Assembly: GCA_017962845.1 (NCBI GenBank)
Contig: JAGCUN010000020.1
Span: 1 to 38,713 of the forward strand
Origin: Bacteroidales bacterium
GTDB lineage: Bacteria; Bacteroidota; Bacteroidia; Bacteroidales; WCHB1-69
Direction: 5' to 3'
DNA length: 38,713 nt
Positions 15,547 to 23,477 of this stretch are shown piece by piece. A program made the translations under genes and the position numbers. The notes under the pieces are model-generated. The model made no database searches and had not been told where the DNA came from. It worked only from the letters and a program-made list of their open reading frames with translations. Every line of letters starts with the position of its first letter. Within the stretch, counting starts at the first letter, position 1.

Positions 15547-15681
15547 TTACTTCGGCACAAACACGTAAGTTTTGTTACCAATGTGTTTGGCTGTTCCTCC
15601 CATCTTTTCTGCGGCAACTCTCAGTGCACTTTCAGATGAGTACGTTTGGCTCATGCCATTTGGGAAATTTAAGGTGTACAT
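15547..15681 (-). CDS. 44-residue small protein of unknown function
   Basis: ATG at 15681 to TAA at 15547 encodes MYTLNFPNGMSQTYSSESA, then LRVAAEKMGGTAKHIGNK and TYVFVPK. It looks like a short two-strand-plus-helix protein, without signal peptide. Support for a real gene comes from its own dyad promoter (copy 5) with a leader shared with the small ORF at 12578. The leader runs from the -7 box at 15737 to the ATG without interruption. I recognise no family. An alternative 90-residue frame (15632-15904) covers the promoter repeats and is rejected. Confidence 0.6.
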   Translation of the reverse strand: MYTLNFPNGMSQTYSSESALRVAAEKMGGTAKHIGNKTYVFVPK

Positions 15682-15736
15682 AATTCCTGCCCTGCTTCGT
15701 GTCGGGCGCAACTGCTAAAGGTTGATAATTCGCCGA

Positions 15737-15772
15737 CAAAAATAGGGTCCACGTATGCCAAACCACGACATA
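15737..15772 (-). promoter_or_regulatory. Island promoter with 19-bp dyad, copy 5 (44-aa ORF)
   Basis: Plus-strand reading: caaaaata (15737-15744), a 9-base spacer, TATGCCAAACCACGACATA (15754-15772). On the minus strand the -7 is TATTTTTG. The following leader shares GTGTCGGGCGCAACT and TAAAGGTTG with copy 2. Confidence 0.75.
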
Positions 15773-15810
15773 GGGAATGGAAAATTGAGAATTGAAAATG
15801 GAAAGGTGCA
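15773..15810. repeat. GGAATGGAAAATTGAG tract
   Basis: Degenerate gaaaattga/gaaaatgga units on the upstream side of dyad promoter copy 5. Confidence 0.55.
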
Positions 15811-15822
15811 GGGCAAAAAGGA

Positions 15823-15915
15823 ACAAGGTTTTCACCCCGCGGGAAACGCGGATTTTTTGGGGTGGGGGTGAGATAAAATGTAGGGACGCATCGCATGCGT
15901 CCAATTATTCCCTGC
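15823..15915. repeat. Composite intergenic repeat, copy 2
   Basis: ACAAGGTTTTCA, GGGAAACGCGG, TTTTTTGGG, then TGTAGGGACGCATCGCATGC with CGTCC (ending 15902). It matches 7395-7492 over most of its length. A further GAAACGCGG follows near 15918. Confidence 0.7.
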
Positions 15916-15952
15916 AGGAAACGCGGAGATTTTTTATTCGGAAGAATGTATT

Positions 15953-17152
15953 TTATAATACATTCCCCATTCGTTCATTAATATCCAAAAGTTCTTTAAT
16001 GGTATTAATGAAAGCATCAGCCACTTTCCCAGTAAAAACTTCATTTATTGTATCTTTTCCCCACCATAGGTAGTAGGGAAAATTCTTATATGCCACCCAA
16101 TAATCGTTATGGTTAAATCCATCTAAGTAAGTATTGGACAATACTTTATGTTCAGAAAAATCCCTTACCCCATAAATGAGATAATCAGTTCCATTATATT
16201 TATTGAATTGATAATATATTTTGCCATTTTCCCAAGCCAACACAGATATTAGAATACCACTTTTATCATTCCCCTCGCCATAATTAAATTGTTCTATTGA
16301 ACAATTTAAATCGGAAAGTCTTGTCTCTAACTGGGGTTTGAGATTCTGGTAGATAATATCTTTTTTGATATTTTCAAAATTATCTGCTATTAATGCAGCG
16401 GTTTCATAGTTTTCTTTTGTAGCAAACAATTTGATTATTTCTTGTTTAGTTTCATTCTCGCTATTCATACCTGTTAATGCTTTAATTAATGATTGATATT
16501 GTATGATGGTTTCTCTCACAAGTGGCTTGTTGTATGCAATTTTTACGCATTCCTCAAGCCAATGAAGAACATCTCGACCAATTACATTATTAGAATTTGA
16601 AGCATCTTCGTCACTGATATTAAAATAATTGTTATAGGATAGTCTGAAGTATTGATTGTCCTTTAAATCCTTTGTTGAATCTTCAGATGGCTTATGACCA
16701 TCCAATGTAAGATATAACAACTTATAGCCATTAGTAAATTGCTGCTTGGCATAATCATCATATCGTTTCAACTGTTCAGGTTGGTCGCCTGCGTAGATTT
16801 TATTTTCAATAATAATCGCTTTTTTATTGTGGTCAAAAATGAGAATGTCAATTCTACCATCACCAGTTGCATGTTCAACATGTACTTGAGAAGTAGCAGT
16901 ATCCAATTGCAAATCTTCAAGGTTCATTTCTCTAACAAATGCGTCAAGAAAAGCACTTCCAACCCCATGATTCCCATCAGGGTTCAACAATGAAGCCAAA
17001 AAAGCAGAATGGGTTTGCACTTCGGAAGTTTCCAAACCCAACACGCTGAAAATGTTATATTTTTCACCACGTTTGCGAGCTTCTTCTTTTCGTTGTTTGT
17101 CCAATACTATCAGATGTTGGACTTTTTGTAGTAAAGTTTTGATGTTGTCCAT
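15953..17152 (-). CDS. PD-(D/E)XK nuclease superfamily protein
   Basis: A 399-residue protein of the PD-(D/E)XK type often annotated as a nuclease-superfamily protein in defence islands. The conserved N-terminal region LGLETSEVQTHSAFLASLLN is followed by the catalytic core GRIDILIF (Asp102) and IIIENKIYAGDQPEQLKRY (Glu116, Lys118, Gln124). The C-terminal half (KPQLETRLSDLN, YYQFNKYNGTDYLIYGVRD) is probably a target or partner domain. It is AT-rich compared with the core genes, consistent with transfer. Its leader is a duplicate of that of the DUF262 operon, and a small ORF end lies before it. A role in phage or plasmid defence is likely by family and context, not shown by sequence alone. Confidence 0.85.
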   Translation of the reverse strand: MDNIKTLLQKVQHLIVLDKQRKEEARKRGEKYNIFSVLGLETSEVQTHSAFLASLLNPDGNHGVGSAFLDAFVREMNLEDLQLDTATSQVHVEHATGDGRIDILIFDHNKKAIIIENKIYAGDQPEQLKRYDDYAKQQFTNGYKLLYLTLDGHKPSEDSTKDLKDNQYFRLSYNNYFNISDEDASNSNNVIGRDVLHWLEECVKIAYNKPLVRETIIQYQSLIKALTGMNSENETKQEIIKLFATKENYETAALIADNFENIKKDIIYQNLKPQLETRLSDLNCSIEQFNYGEGNDKSGILISVLAWENGKIYYQFNKYNGTDYLIYGVRDFSEHKVLSNTYLDGFNHNDYWVAYKNFPYYLWWGKDTINEVFTGKVADAFINTIKELLDINERMGNVL

Positions 17153-17227
17153 ACTTTTTTAACTAATATTGCCTAATGAAAATTTCCACCCGCAAAACTA
17201 CAAAATTATCCTGTTCACCCTATAGCT
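17153..17227 (-). promoter_or_regulatory. Leader/promoter of the PD-(D/E)XK gene (duplicated block, copy 2)
   Basis: On the minus strand it reads GGTTAGAGCTATAGGGTGAA, then CAGGATAATTTTGTAGTTTT and GCGGG. Either TAATTTTG or TAGTTTTG can serve as the -7 box. It aligns with 12291-12362 before the DUF262 operon although the downstream genes are unrelated. Confidence 0.6.
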
Positions 17228-17410
17228 CTAACCATTTATTTCCTCCTCCTTCTCCACCTTTTCAATGCACTCCTGAATGTCGGCAATCAGCTCTTTCAAA
17301 AACTCAATTTTTGCCAACTTGTCCGGAAAATTGTCTGGTCTTTTTTCGAATTCACCTATAACGTTATCTTTTGTCTTCCCTTTTGTGAGAGTTCGAGAAT
17401 CCGTGCACAA
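17228..17410 (-). CDS. Partial paralogue of the 12363-12578 small protein
   Basis: Sixty residues, of which the last 45 or so (FPDKLAKIEFLKELIADIQE, ending KVEKEEEING) match the end of the small protein at 12363-12578. The N-terminal part is not homologous and overlaps the 3' end of the DUF1835-like gene in another frame (17356-17410). It is therefore probably a 5'-truncated remnant carried along with the duplicated leader. Translation by coupling to the upstream gene remains possible. Confidence 0.4.
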   Translation of the reverse strand: MCTDSRTLTKGKTKDNVIGEFEKRPDNFPDKLAKIEFLKELIADIQECIEKVEKEEEING

Positions 17411-18099
17411 ATATTGGAAGGAGAAATGGATAAGTGTAGGTATTCTTTCCAGACTCTGGAAGTGAGGATGATAATGCTGGGATTGGTCTTGGCCGATTCA
17501 TATATGGTTTTATCCATAAAATTCTCGGGGAACCCTTTTATGACACCCGTCTGTGGATCACTCAAGCGATAAGGGTGTTTTGAATGAATCCATTTGTGCC
17601 ACTGTTTCTGGTATTTTTGTTTTTCAGCAGCTGAGACTGGTTTTGCGAGAGGAATCATTTCCTGTATAGAATCGGAACTAACATGTCCCATGCCAGGGAA
17701 TGGGGTCGAGGACATTCTAGACATAAATGTACTACAATCCCTTATGTCAATATGATACAGATTCCTTTCAATAAGGACGGACATCAAGTACAACGTCATT
17801 AGATCTCTGGAAGACCAGCCGTGCCATACGATGATTTTGTCATAAACAGAATAATCGGTTGAGACGAACTTTTTCAGCTCATCAAAAAGCTCTATTCGTT
17901 CTTGGGTGGTCACTGCATAGCTCTGTGAGGCAACTGCAAAACAGAGTTCTTTGTCTGAAAAATCTTTCGGTAAATACCCACAAGACAAATCGATGGGACA
18001 ATATACCACCTCCTCAGATATTTTCATGTTGTGCAGTGCGTGGCTTACCGTTCCGGCATTGGCCGATTCGCTGGTTACGTGAAGTGTTTTTTCGTTCAT
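17356..18099 (-). CDS. DUF1835-like protein
   Basis: A 247-residue protein whose N-terminus fits DUF1835: LHVTSESANAGTVSHAL, then a PIDLSCGYLP segment, then IIVWHGWSSRDLMTLYLMSV and LYHIDIRDCS. DUF1835 proteins are small cytoplasmic proteins of unknown biochemical role. The C-terminal 80 residues (WHKWIHSKHPYRLSD onward) lack a clear family match, and the last codons overlap the small-ORF remnant, so the 3' end may be recombined. It is transcribed leftward from dyad promoter copy 6, back-to-back with the WYL regulator gene. Confidence 0.7.
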   Translation of the reverse strand: MNEKTLHVTSESANAGTVSHALHNMKISEEVVYCPIDLSCGYLPKDFSDKELCFAVASQSYAVTTQERIELFDELKKFVSTDYSVYDKIIVWHGWSSRDLMTLYLMSVLIERNLYHIDIRDCSTFMSRMSSTPFPGMGHVSSDSIQEMIPLAKPVSAAEKQKYQKQWHKWIHSKHPYRLSDPQTGVIKGFPENFMDKTIYESAKTNPSIIILTSRVWKEYLHLSISPSNICARILELSQKGRQKITL

Positions 18100-18136
18100 A
18101 AAACAGTTTTTTGATGATTGGTTTGAAAACTGCCGG

Positions 18137-18172
18137 CAAAATTAGGGCATAGGTATGACAGAACGTGACATG
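18137..18172 (-). promoter_or_regulatory. Island promoter with 19-bp dyad, copy 6 (DUF1835-like gene)
   Basis: Plus-strand reading: caaaatta (18137-18144), a 9-base spacer, TATGACAGAACGTGACATG (18154-18172). On the minus strand the -7 is TAATTTTG. Six bases separate this dyad from copy 7, which points the other way. Confidence 0.75.
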
Positions 18173-18178
18173 GTTCAA

Positions 18179-18214
18179 TATGACATGTTTTGTCATAGAA
18201 AAAGCCTATATTTG
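18179..18214 (+). promoter_or_regulatory. Island promoter with 19-bp dyad, copy 7 (WYL regulator gene)
   Basis: TATGACATGTTTTGTCATA (18179-18197) is a dyad with perfect 7-base arms. It is followed by a 9-base spacer and TATATTTG (18207-18214), 20 bases before the WYL ATG. Dyad and spacing equal those of the six minus-strand copies. This suggests the WYL protein binds here and controls its own gene as well as the island promoters. Confidence 0.8.
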
Positions 18215-18234
18215 CCGCGTGAAATTTTAAAACG

Positions 18235-19209
18235 ATGAGCAAGCAATTATTATCCCGCTACGTATGGCTTGTGGATACCATCTATCAGGCTGGTTCCGCA
18301 GGCATTACTTTCCATGATTTGGCTGAAAAATGGAAAGACGATGAACTCCTGTCAAAGGGGGCTGAGTATAACTGGCGCACCTTTATGCGCCACCGGAACG
18401 ATGTGTGGGCGCTTTTCGGGGTGGAGATCGACTGCCACAAGAGCACCAACTCGTATTATATTGTGGAACGCGGCAGCCTCACCGACACATCGGCGTTCCG
18501 GCGGTGGCTGCTGGAAACGCTGACGGTCAACAACCATATCAACGAGAGCGCGCAGCTGAAAGACCGCATCCTGCTGGAGCCGAACCCGTCGGGCGGGGAG
18601 TTCCTTTCCATCATCCTCGAGGCCATGCGCGACAACTGCACCATCATGTTCGATTACCACCCGTTCTGGATGGAGGGGAAGGTGTCGCACTATTTCAATG
18701 TGGAGCCCTACGCGCTGAAGGTGTTCAAACGCCGCTGGTACCTGTTGGGCAAATATGGGAAAGAAAAGTTGAAGGTTTACGCGTTGGACCGCATGCAGAA
18801 TGTTGACATCGAATTCACCCATTTTGAGATGCCGAAGGATTTCAGTGCAGAGGCTTTCTTTTCCACTTGCTTCGGCATTATTGTGGGCGATGAAGCGCCG
18901 CAGTCCATCAAGCTGAAAGTCGCGGAACAGCAGGCGCATTACTTGCGCACATTGCCGCTCCACCATTCGCAAAAGGAGGTGGAGAGCAACGATCAATACT
19001 CGGTATTTACCTATTTCTTACGTACCACCTTCGACTTCCGCCAGGAGCTGCTGACTATGGGCGACTGTGTGGAGGTGATGGAACCCCAATCGTTGCGCAA
19101 GGAGCTGGCGCGCATCGGAAAGGCCATGGCGAAAGCGCATGCGGGAACGGCCTCAAACGGAAAGAGATCCCCCTATCGGAAGAGTGTTCATTCCCTTGAA
19201 ATAGAATGA
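18235..19209 (+). CDS. WYL-domain transcriptional regulator
   Basis: A 324-residue regulator with an N-terminal helix-turn-helix (about residues 5-70: AGSAGITFHDLAEKWKDDEL, then FMRHRNDVWALFGVEI). A WYL domain follows (about 118-195), including MFDYHPFWMEGK, VEPYALKVFKRRWYLLGKYG with the name-giving WYL, and VYALDRMQ. A WCX-type C-terminal extension covers about 220-300. WYL regulators sense nucleic acid or nucleotide-type ligands; relatives such as BrxR and CapW repress defence loci and autoregulate through inverted repeats. Here the promoter contains the best copy of a dyad also found before six island genes, making this the likely regulon master. The final 30 residues (KAHAGTASNGKRSPYRKS) look unstructured and basic. 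Confidence 0.9.
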   Translation: MSKQLLSRYVWLVDTIYQAGSAGITFHDLAEKWKDDELLSKGAEYNWRTFMRHRNDVWALFGVEIDCHKSTNSYYIVERGSLTDTSAFRRWLLETLTVNNHINESAQLKDRILLEPNPSGGEFLSIILEAMRDNCTIMFDYHPFWMEGKVSHYFNVEPYALKVFKRRWYLLGKYGKEKLKVYALDRMQNVDIEFTHFEMPKDFSAEAFFSTCFGIIVGDEAPQSIKLKVAEQQAHYLRTLPLHHSQKEVESNDQYSVFTYFLRTTFDFRQELLTMGDCVEVMEPQSLRKELARIGKAMAKAHAGTASNGKRSPYRKSVHSLEIE

Positions 19210-19228
19210 AAAAAATGTTATACCTTTG
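19196..19228 (+). promoter_or_regulatory. Promoter of the mutS2 operon
   Basis: A TTG at 19196-19198 and TACCTTTG at 19221-19228 are 25 bases apart (start to start), a good -33/-7 pair for the Bacteroidota sigma factor. The -33 lies inside the last codons of the WYL gene. Confidence 0.6.
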
Positions 19229-19267
19229 CACTCGGAAAATAGAGGACTCTTTTAACTGAATTTCACC

Positions 19268-21727
19268 GTGTTTTATCCAGCCACTTTTGAAGAAAAAATC
19301 GGTTTCGACCAGATTCGCCAGCTCCTCGCCGCCCGTTGTGTCAGCGCCATGGGCCGCCGTGAGGTGGAGGCTATGCAGTGTGGTGTGGATAGAATGGAGG
19401 TGGAGAATAATCTGTTGGAAACCAACGAGTTCAAGCAACTCATCTTGCTCGATGACCCCTTCCCGCTGCAAGAGTGCCACGACCTGCTGCCGGTGCTATC
19501 GCGCATTGCCATCGATGGCACCTTTATAGAATTGGATGAGCTGGCCGATTTGCGGGCGCTGCTTCAAACTGTCGTCAATGTGGTGGTTTATTTCCGTGTC
19601 CGCCACGACGACGGCAAGTACCCGCATCTGTGGCACTGCTGCGAGGAGGTGCTGCTCGAAAAGGAGTTGCTCGCCTCCATCAACCGCATCCTCGACCCCA
19701 AAGGCAACCTCCGCGACGACGCTTCCCCAGAACTACGGCGCATCAAAAGCGCCATCATCCGCATCTCCAACGATGCCGACCACCGCATCCGTAAACTGCT
19801 GGTGCAGGCCAAGCAGGACGGTATCGCCAAGGAAGACGCCGAGATGACCATCCGCGACGGACGGCTCTGCATCCCCGTGCAGGCGCAGTTCAAACGCCGC
19901 CTCCAAGGGTTCATCCACGACGAGTCGGCCACCGGCCAGACGGTCTTCATCGAGCCTACCGAGGTGTTCGCCGCCAACAACGAACTGCGCGACCTCATCA
20001 ATGCTGAGAAACGCGAGCTGATCCGCATCCTCACCCAGCTCACCGACGAAATCCGCGCCTCCATCCCCAACCTCCGCAGCTACCACGACCTTGTCGGTCA
20101 TATCGACTTCGTGCGTGCCAAAGCCCTCTTCGCCATCGACCTCGGCGCGGGCATGCCCCATCTTGAAACCGCTCCTCTTCTTCATCTTCATAAAGCATTT
20201 CACCCTCTTCTTTTCCTCAAATTCAAGACGTTAGGTAAAGAGGTTGAGCGACTGACGGTGAAACTGCATCACGACCAGCGCATCCTCATCATCTCAGGTC
20301 CAAATGCAGGCGGTAAATCGGTGTGTCTCAAAACGATAGGACTGCTGCAATATATGTTGCAATGCGGAATGCTCATTCCCGCCGACGAGCAGTCGGAGAT
20401 GGGCATTTTTACCGATTTCTTTATCGATATGGGCGATGAGCAGTCGATAGAGAACGACCTGAGCACCTATAGCTCCCACCTCCGCAATCTGAAGGTGATG
20501 TTGGAGAATCTGAACGAAGGTTCTCTGTTTCTGATTGATGAGTTCGGTTCGGGCACGGAGCCCACGTTGGGTGCGGCGATGGCTGAGGCCGTGTTGGAGG
20601 AATTTTACGAGAGCGGTGCCTTTGGCGTGGTGACCACCCACTACGGCAACCTCAAGCTGTTCCCCGACACGCATCCCGCCTCGGTGAACGGGGCCATGCT
20701 GTTCGATACGCAGCAGCTGCGTCCGCTCTACCTGCTGAAAGTGGGCAACCCGGGCAGCTCGTTCACCTACGAAATCGCCCAGAAAATCGGCTTTCCACAG
20801 TCCATCATCGACAATGCCATCGCCAAGTCGGGCACAGCGCAGATCGACTATGAACGAAAATTGCAGGAGATTGAGGTTGCGAAACTCGAAATTGACGAGA
20901 AACTGAAAATGGTGCGCTCCGCCGATGACCAATTAGCCAAAATGGTGACCGAATATGGCGAGAAATTTGGCGAGTTGGAGAAACATCGCAAGGAGATTTT
21001 ACAAAAAGCCAAAAATCAGGCGACATCGATTGTTGATAATGCTAATAAACTGATTGAAAAGACGATACGAGATATTGTGGAGGCCAAGGCCGACCCTGTG
21101 AAAACCCGTGTCATTCGCAAGGAAGCCGAGAAAGCCAAGGAGAAGATGCGCGAGGACATCGACCAGTTTGAGAAACACGAGGGACCGAAACCCGCCGTGC
21201 CGCTGAAATATACCCGCCCGCTCCAACCCAAAACCGAAAAGAAGCCCGAAGACAAGGAAATTCATGTCGGCGATTCGGTGTTTATTGTTGATATACAAAC
21301 CGTTGGAGAGGTGTCGAGCATCAACGGACAGGACGTGGTGGTGGATTTCAACTCGGTATCGTTCCGCACATCACTCAAAAAACTTACCAAAATCAGCAAG
21401 AAAGAGGCCAAGGATGTGAAGAAGCATGGCATGAAAATCGTGGGAACAGGCTCTTTGAGCGAGCTGATGAACCAGAAAATTGCCAGCTTCAATCCCACGC
21501 TCGACCTGCGGGGTGCCCGCGCCGACGAGGCCGTTTCGATGCTGGAACCCTATATCGACGAGGCCGTTCTGCTGAGCGTGCATCAGGTGCGCATCCTGCA
21601 TGGCAAAGGCAACGGCATCCTCCGAAAAATTGTCCGAGAACAACTCTCCCGCCGTCGCGATGTCATCAGCTTCACCGATGAAGCTCTTGAGTTGGGCGGC
21701 TACGGTGTGACCATAGTGGAGTTATAA
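19268..21727 (+). CDS. mutS2: MutS2 family DNA-binding ATPase/endonuclease
   Basis: An 819-residue protein of typical MutS2 length. The N-terminal core and clamp regions precede the MutS ATPase domain with Walker A GPNAGGKS (about residue 344) and the Walker B/signature region LIDEFGSGTEPTLGAAMAEA, then VVTTHYGNLK. A charged coiled coil follows (residues about 520-650). The C-terminal Smr nuclease domain begins near residue 747 with LDLRGARADEA and has HGKGNGILR. MutS2 does not act in mismatch repair; it limits recombination and/or rescues collided ribosomes. The start used is GTG at 19268, 40 bases after a good -7 box; no closer ATG fits. It heads a plus-strand run with the ABC and DoxX genes. 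Confidence 0.95.
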   Translation: MFYPATFEEKIGFDQIRQLLAARCVSAMGRREVEAMQCGVDRMEVENNLLETNEFKQLILLDDPFPLQECHDLLPVLSRIAIDGTFIELDELADLRALLQTVVNVVVYFRVRHDDGKYPHLWHCCEEVLLEKELLASINRILDPKGNLRDDASPELRRIKSAIIRISNDADHRIRKLLVQAKQDGIAKEDAEMTIRDGRLCIPVQAQFKRRLQGFIHDESATGQTVFIEPTEVFAANNELRDLINAEKRELIRILTQLTDEIRASIPNLRSYHDLVGHIDFVRAKALFAIDLGAGMPHLETAPLLHLHKAFHPLLFLKFKTLGKEVERLTVKLHHDQRILIISGPNAGGKSVCLKTIGLLQYMLQCGMLIPADEQSEMGIFTDFFIDMGDEQSIENDLSTYSSHLRNLKVMLENLNEGSLFLIDEFGSGTEPTLGAAMAEAVLEEFYESGAFGVVTTHYGNLKLFPDTHPASVNGAMLFDTQQLRPLYLLKVGNPGSSFTYEIAQKIGFPQSIIDNAIAKSGTAQIDYERKLQEIEVAKLEIDEKLKMVRSADDQLAKMVTEYGEKFGELEKHRKEILQKAKNQATSIVDNANKLIEKTIRDIVEAKADPVKTRVIRKEAEKAKEKMREDIDQFEKHEGPKPAVPLKYTRPLQPKTEKKPEDKEIHVGDSVFIVDIQTVGEVSSINGQDVVVDFNSVSFRTSLKKLTKISKKEAKDVKKHGMKIVGTGSLSELMNQKIASFNPTLDLRGARADEAVSMLEPYIDEAVLLSVHQVRILHGKGNGILRKIVREQLSRRRDVISFTDEALELGGYGVTIVEL

Positions 21728-21737
21728 AAACTTGAAG

Positions 21738-23468
21738 ATGAACCCTAACGTACTGACCATCCGCGACTTTTCCCTTGACCTCAAAAATGATGAGGAGTGG
21801 AAACACATTCTGCACCACGTGTCGCTGGAGCTGCCTCAGGGCAAAACCCTCGGCATCGTGGGCGAGTCGGGCTCCGGCAAGTCGGTGACCGCCCTGTCGG
21901 TGATGCGCCTCATCAGTCCGAAGATCATGCGCGTGACCGGCGGCGAGATTGTCTTCCACGACAGTCGCAACAATCAGGATGTCAGTATCTTTAGTCTGTC
22001 GGAGAAAGAGTTGCGCAAGGTGCGCGGCGCCCGCATCGCGATGATTTTCCAGGAGCCGATGACCTCGCTGAACCCCGTCATCCGGTGCGGTGAGCAGATC
22101 ACGGAAGCCCTCCTGCTGCACACCACCCTCTCCAAAAAAGAAGCCCGCGAGCGGGTGCTCGAACTGTTCCGCGAAGTGATGCTGCCCCGTCCCGAAAAGA
22201 TCTTCACCGCCTACCCGCATGAGCTCTCCGGCGGACAGAAACAGCGCGTGATGATCGCCATGGCCCTCAGCTGCAACCCCGACATCCTCATCGCCGACGA
22301 GCCCACCACCGCCCTCGACGTGACCGTGCAGAAGGGCATCCTCGAACTGCTGAAACGGCTGCAGGCCAAACACAACATCAGCGTCATCTTCATCACCCAC
22401 GACCTCGGTGTGGTGGCCCAGATTGCCGACGATGTGGCGGTGCTGTTCCATGGCGAAGTGGTGGAGAAAGGGACGGTGAAAGAGATTTTTGAAAATCCAA
22501 AACATCCTTATACACAAGGTCTTATCGCCTGCCGGCCATCACTCGACAAGCGACTCCATAAATTGCCGACGGTCAGCGACTTCCTGCAGGCACACGACAA
22601 CGGACTTCCCTCCCCCAACGAAACCTTCCCCATTGTCACTGCAGAAGAGCGTGCCGAACGACACAAAAAGCTCTATCAGGGCGAGCCGCTCATCCGTCTC
22701 GAACATCTCTCCAAAAAATACCCGCTCCGGAAAGAGCATCTTTTCTCCAAACGCGAGTATGTGTATGCGTTGAAGGACATCTCGCTCGACATCTACGAGG
22801 GCGAAACGCTCGGACTGGTAGGCGAGTCGGGGTGTGGCAAGACCACGTTGGGGCGCACCCTGCTGCGGCTCATCGAACCCGACGAGGGGCGGATTTTCTA
22901 CAAAGGACAAGACCTCACGAAGCTGTCGCAGCGGCAGATGAGGGTGTTCAGAAAAGATTTGCAGATTATTTTACAAGACCCCTATTCGTCATTAAACCAA
23001 AGACTTACAGTAGGCGATACCATTATGGAGCCGATGCAGTTCCACCGTTTGTACGCCAACCAGCGCGAGCGGCGCGAAAAGGCCATCGCCCTGCTGGAGC
23101 GTGTCGGCCTTAATGAGAGCCACTTCTATCGCTACCCGCACGAATTTTCAGGCGGCCAGCGTCAGCGCATCTCCATCGCCCGCGCCCTCGCCGTCAACCC
23201 CCGCTTCATCATCTGCGACGAGTCGGTGTCGGCCCTCGACGTGTCGGTGCAGGCGCAGGTGCTCAACCTCCTCAACGAACTCAAACAGGAGTTCCAATTC
23301 ACCTACATCTTCATCTCCCACGACCTTTCCGTCGTCAAGTTCATGTCGGACCGCATGGCGGTGATGCAGAACGGCGTCATCGTGGAGATGAACGATGCCG
23401 ACGAAGTGTACCGCAACCCCCAAACCGATTATACGCGCACCCTCATCAGTGCCATTCCCACCTTTTAA
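21738..23468 (+). CDS. Fused peptide-type ABC transporter ATP-binding protein (DppD-DppF-like)
   Basis: About 576 residues with two complete ABC ATPase domains. The first has Walker A GESGSGKS (near 42), signature LSGGQKQR and Walker B ILIADEPTTALD. The second has GESGCGKT (near 362), FSGGQRQR and FIICDESVSALD. Each is followed by the oligopeptide-family C-terminal segment (HPYTQGLIAC; TDYTRTLISAIP). Such tandem proteins (YejF/GsiA type) energise import of di- or oligopeptides. The permeases and binding protein are not nearby. The open frame begins at TTG 21732, but ATG 21738 is preferred. It starts 11 bases after the mutS2 stop and ends 9 bases before the DoxX gene. Confidence 0.93.
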   Translation: MNPNVLTIRDFSLDLKNDEEWKHILHHVSLELPQGKTLGIVGESGSGKSVTALSVMRLISPKIMRVTGGEIVFHDSRNNQDVSIFSLSEKELRKVRGARIAMIFQEPMTSLNPVIRCGEQITEALLLHTTLSKKEARERVLELFREVMLPRPEKIFTAYPHELSGGQKQRVMIAMALSCNPDILIADEPTTALDVTVQKGILELLKRLQAKHNISVIFITHDLGVVAQIADDVAVLFHGEVVEKGTVKEIFENPKHPYTQGLIACRPSLDKRLHKLPTVSDFLQAHDNGLPSPNETFPIVTAEERAERHKKLYQGEPLIRLEHLSKKYPLRKEHLFSKREYVYALKDISLDIYEGETLGLVGESGCGKTTLGRTLLRLIEPDEGRIFYKGQDLTKLSQRQMRVFRKDLQIILQDPYSSLNQRLTVGDTIMEPMQFHRLYANQRERREKAIALLERVGLNESHFYRYPHEFSGGQRQRISIARALAVNPRFIICDESVSALDVSVQAQVLNLLNELKQEFQFTYIFISHDLSVVKFMSDRMAVMQNGVIVEMNDADEVYRNPQTDYTRTLISAIPTF

Positions 23469-23477
23469 CCCACAGTT

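Noticed and set aside
15632..15904. A 90-residue open frame across the repeats before the 44-aa ORF
   Set aside because: It reads through the composite repeat, the GAAAATTGAG tract and the promoter in a frame unrelated to any protein pattern.
7217..18234. An integron-like array of gene cassettes
   Set aside because: Genes share orientation and flanking repeats, but no integrase or attC-type folded site was seen, and the shared block behaves as a promoter lying upstream of each gene.
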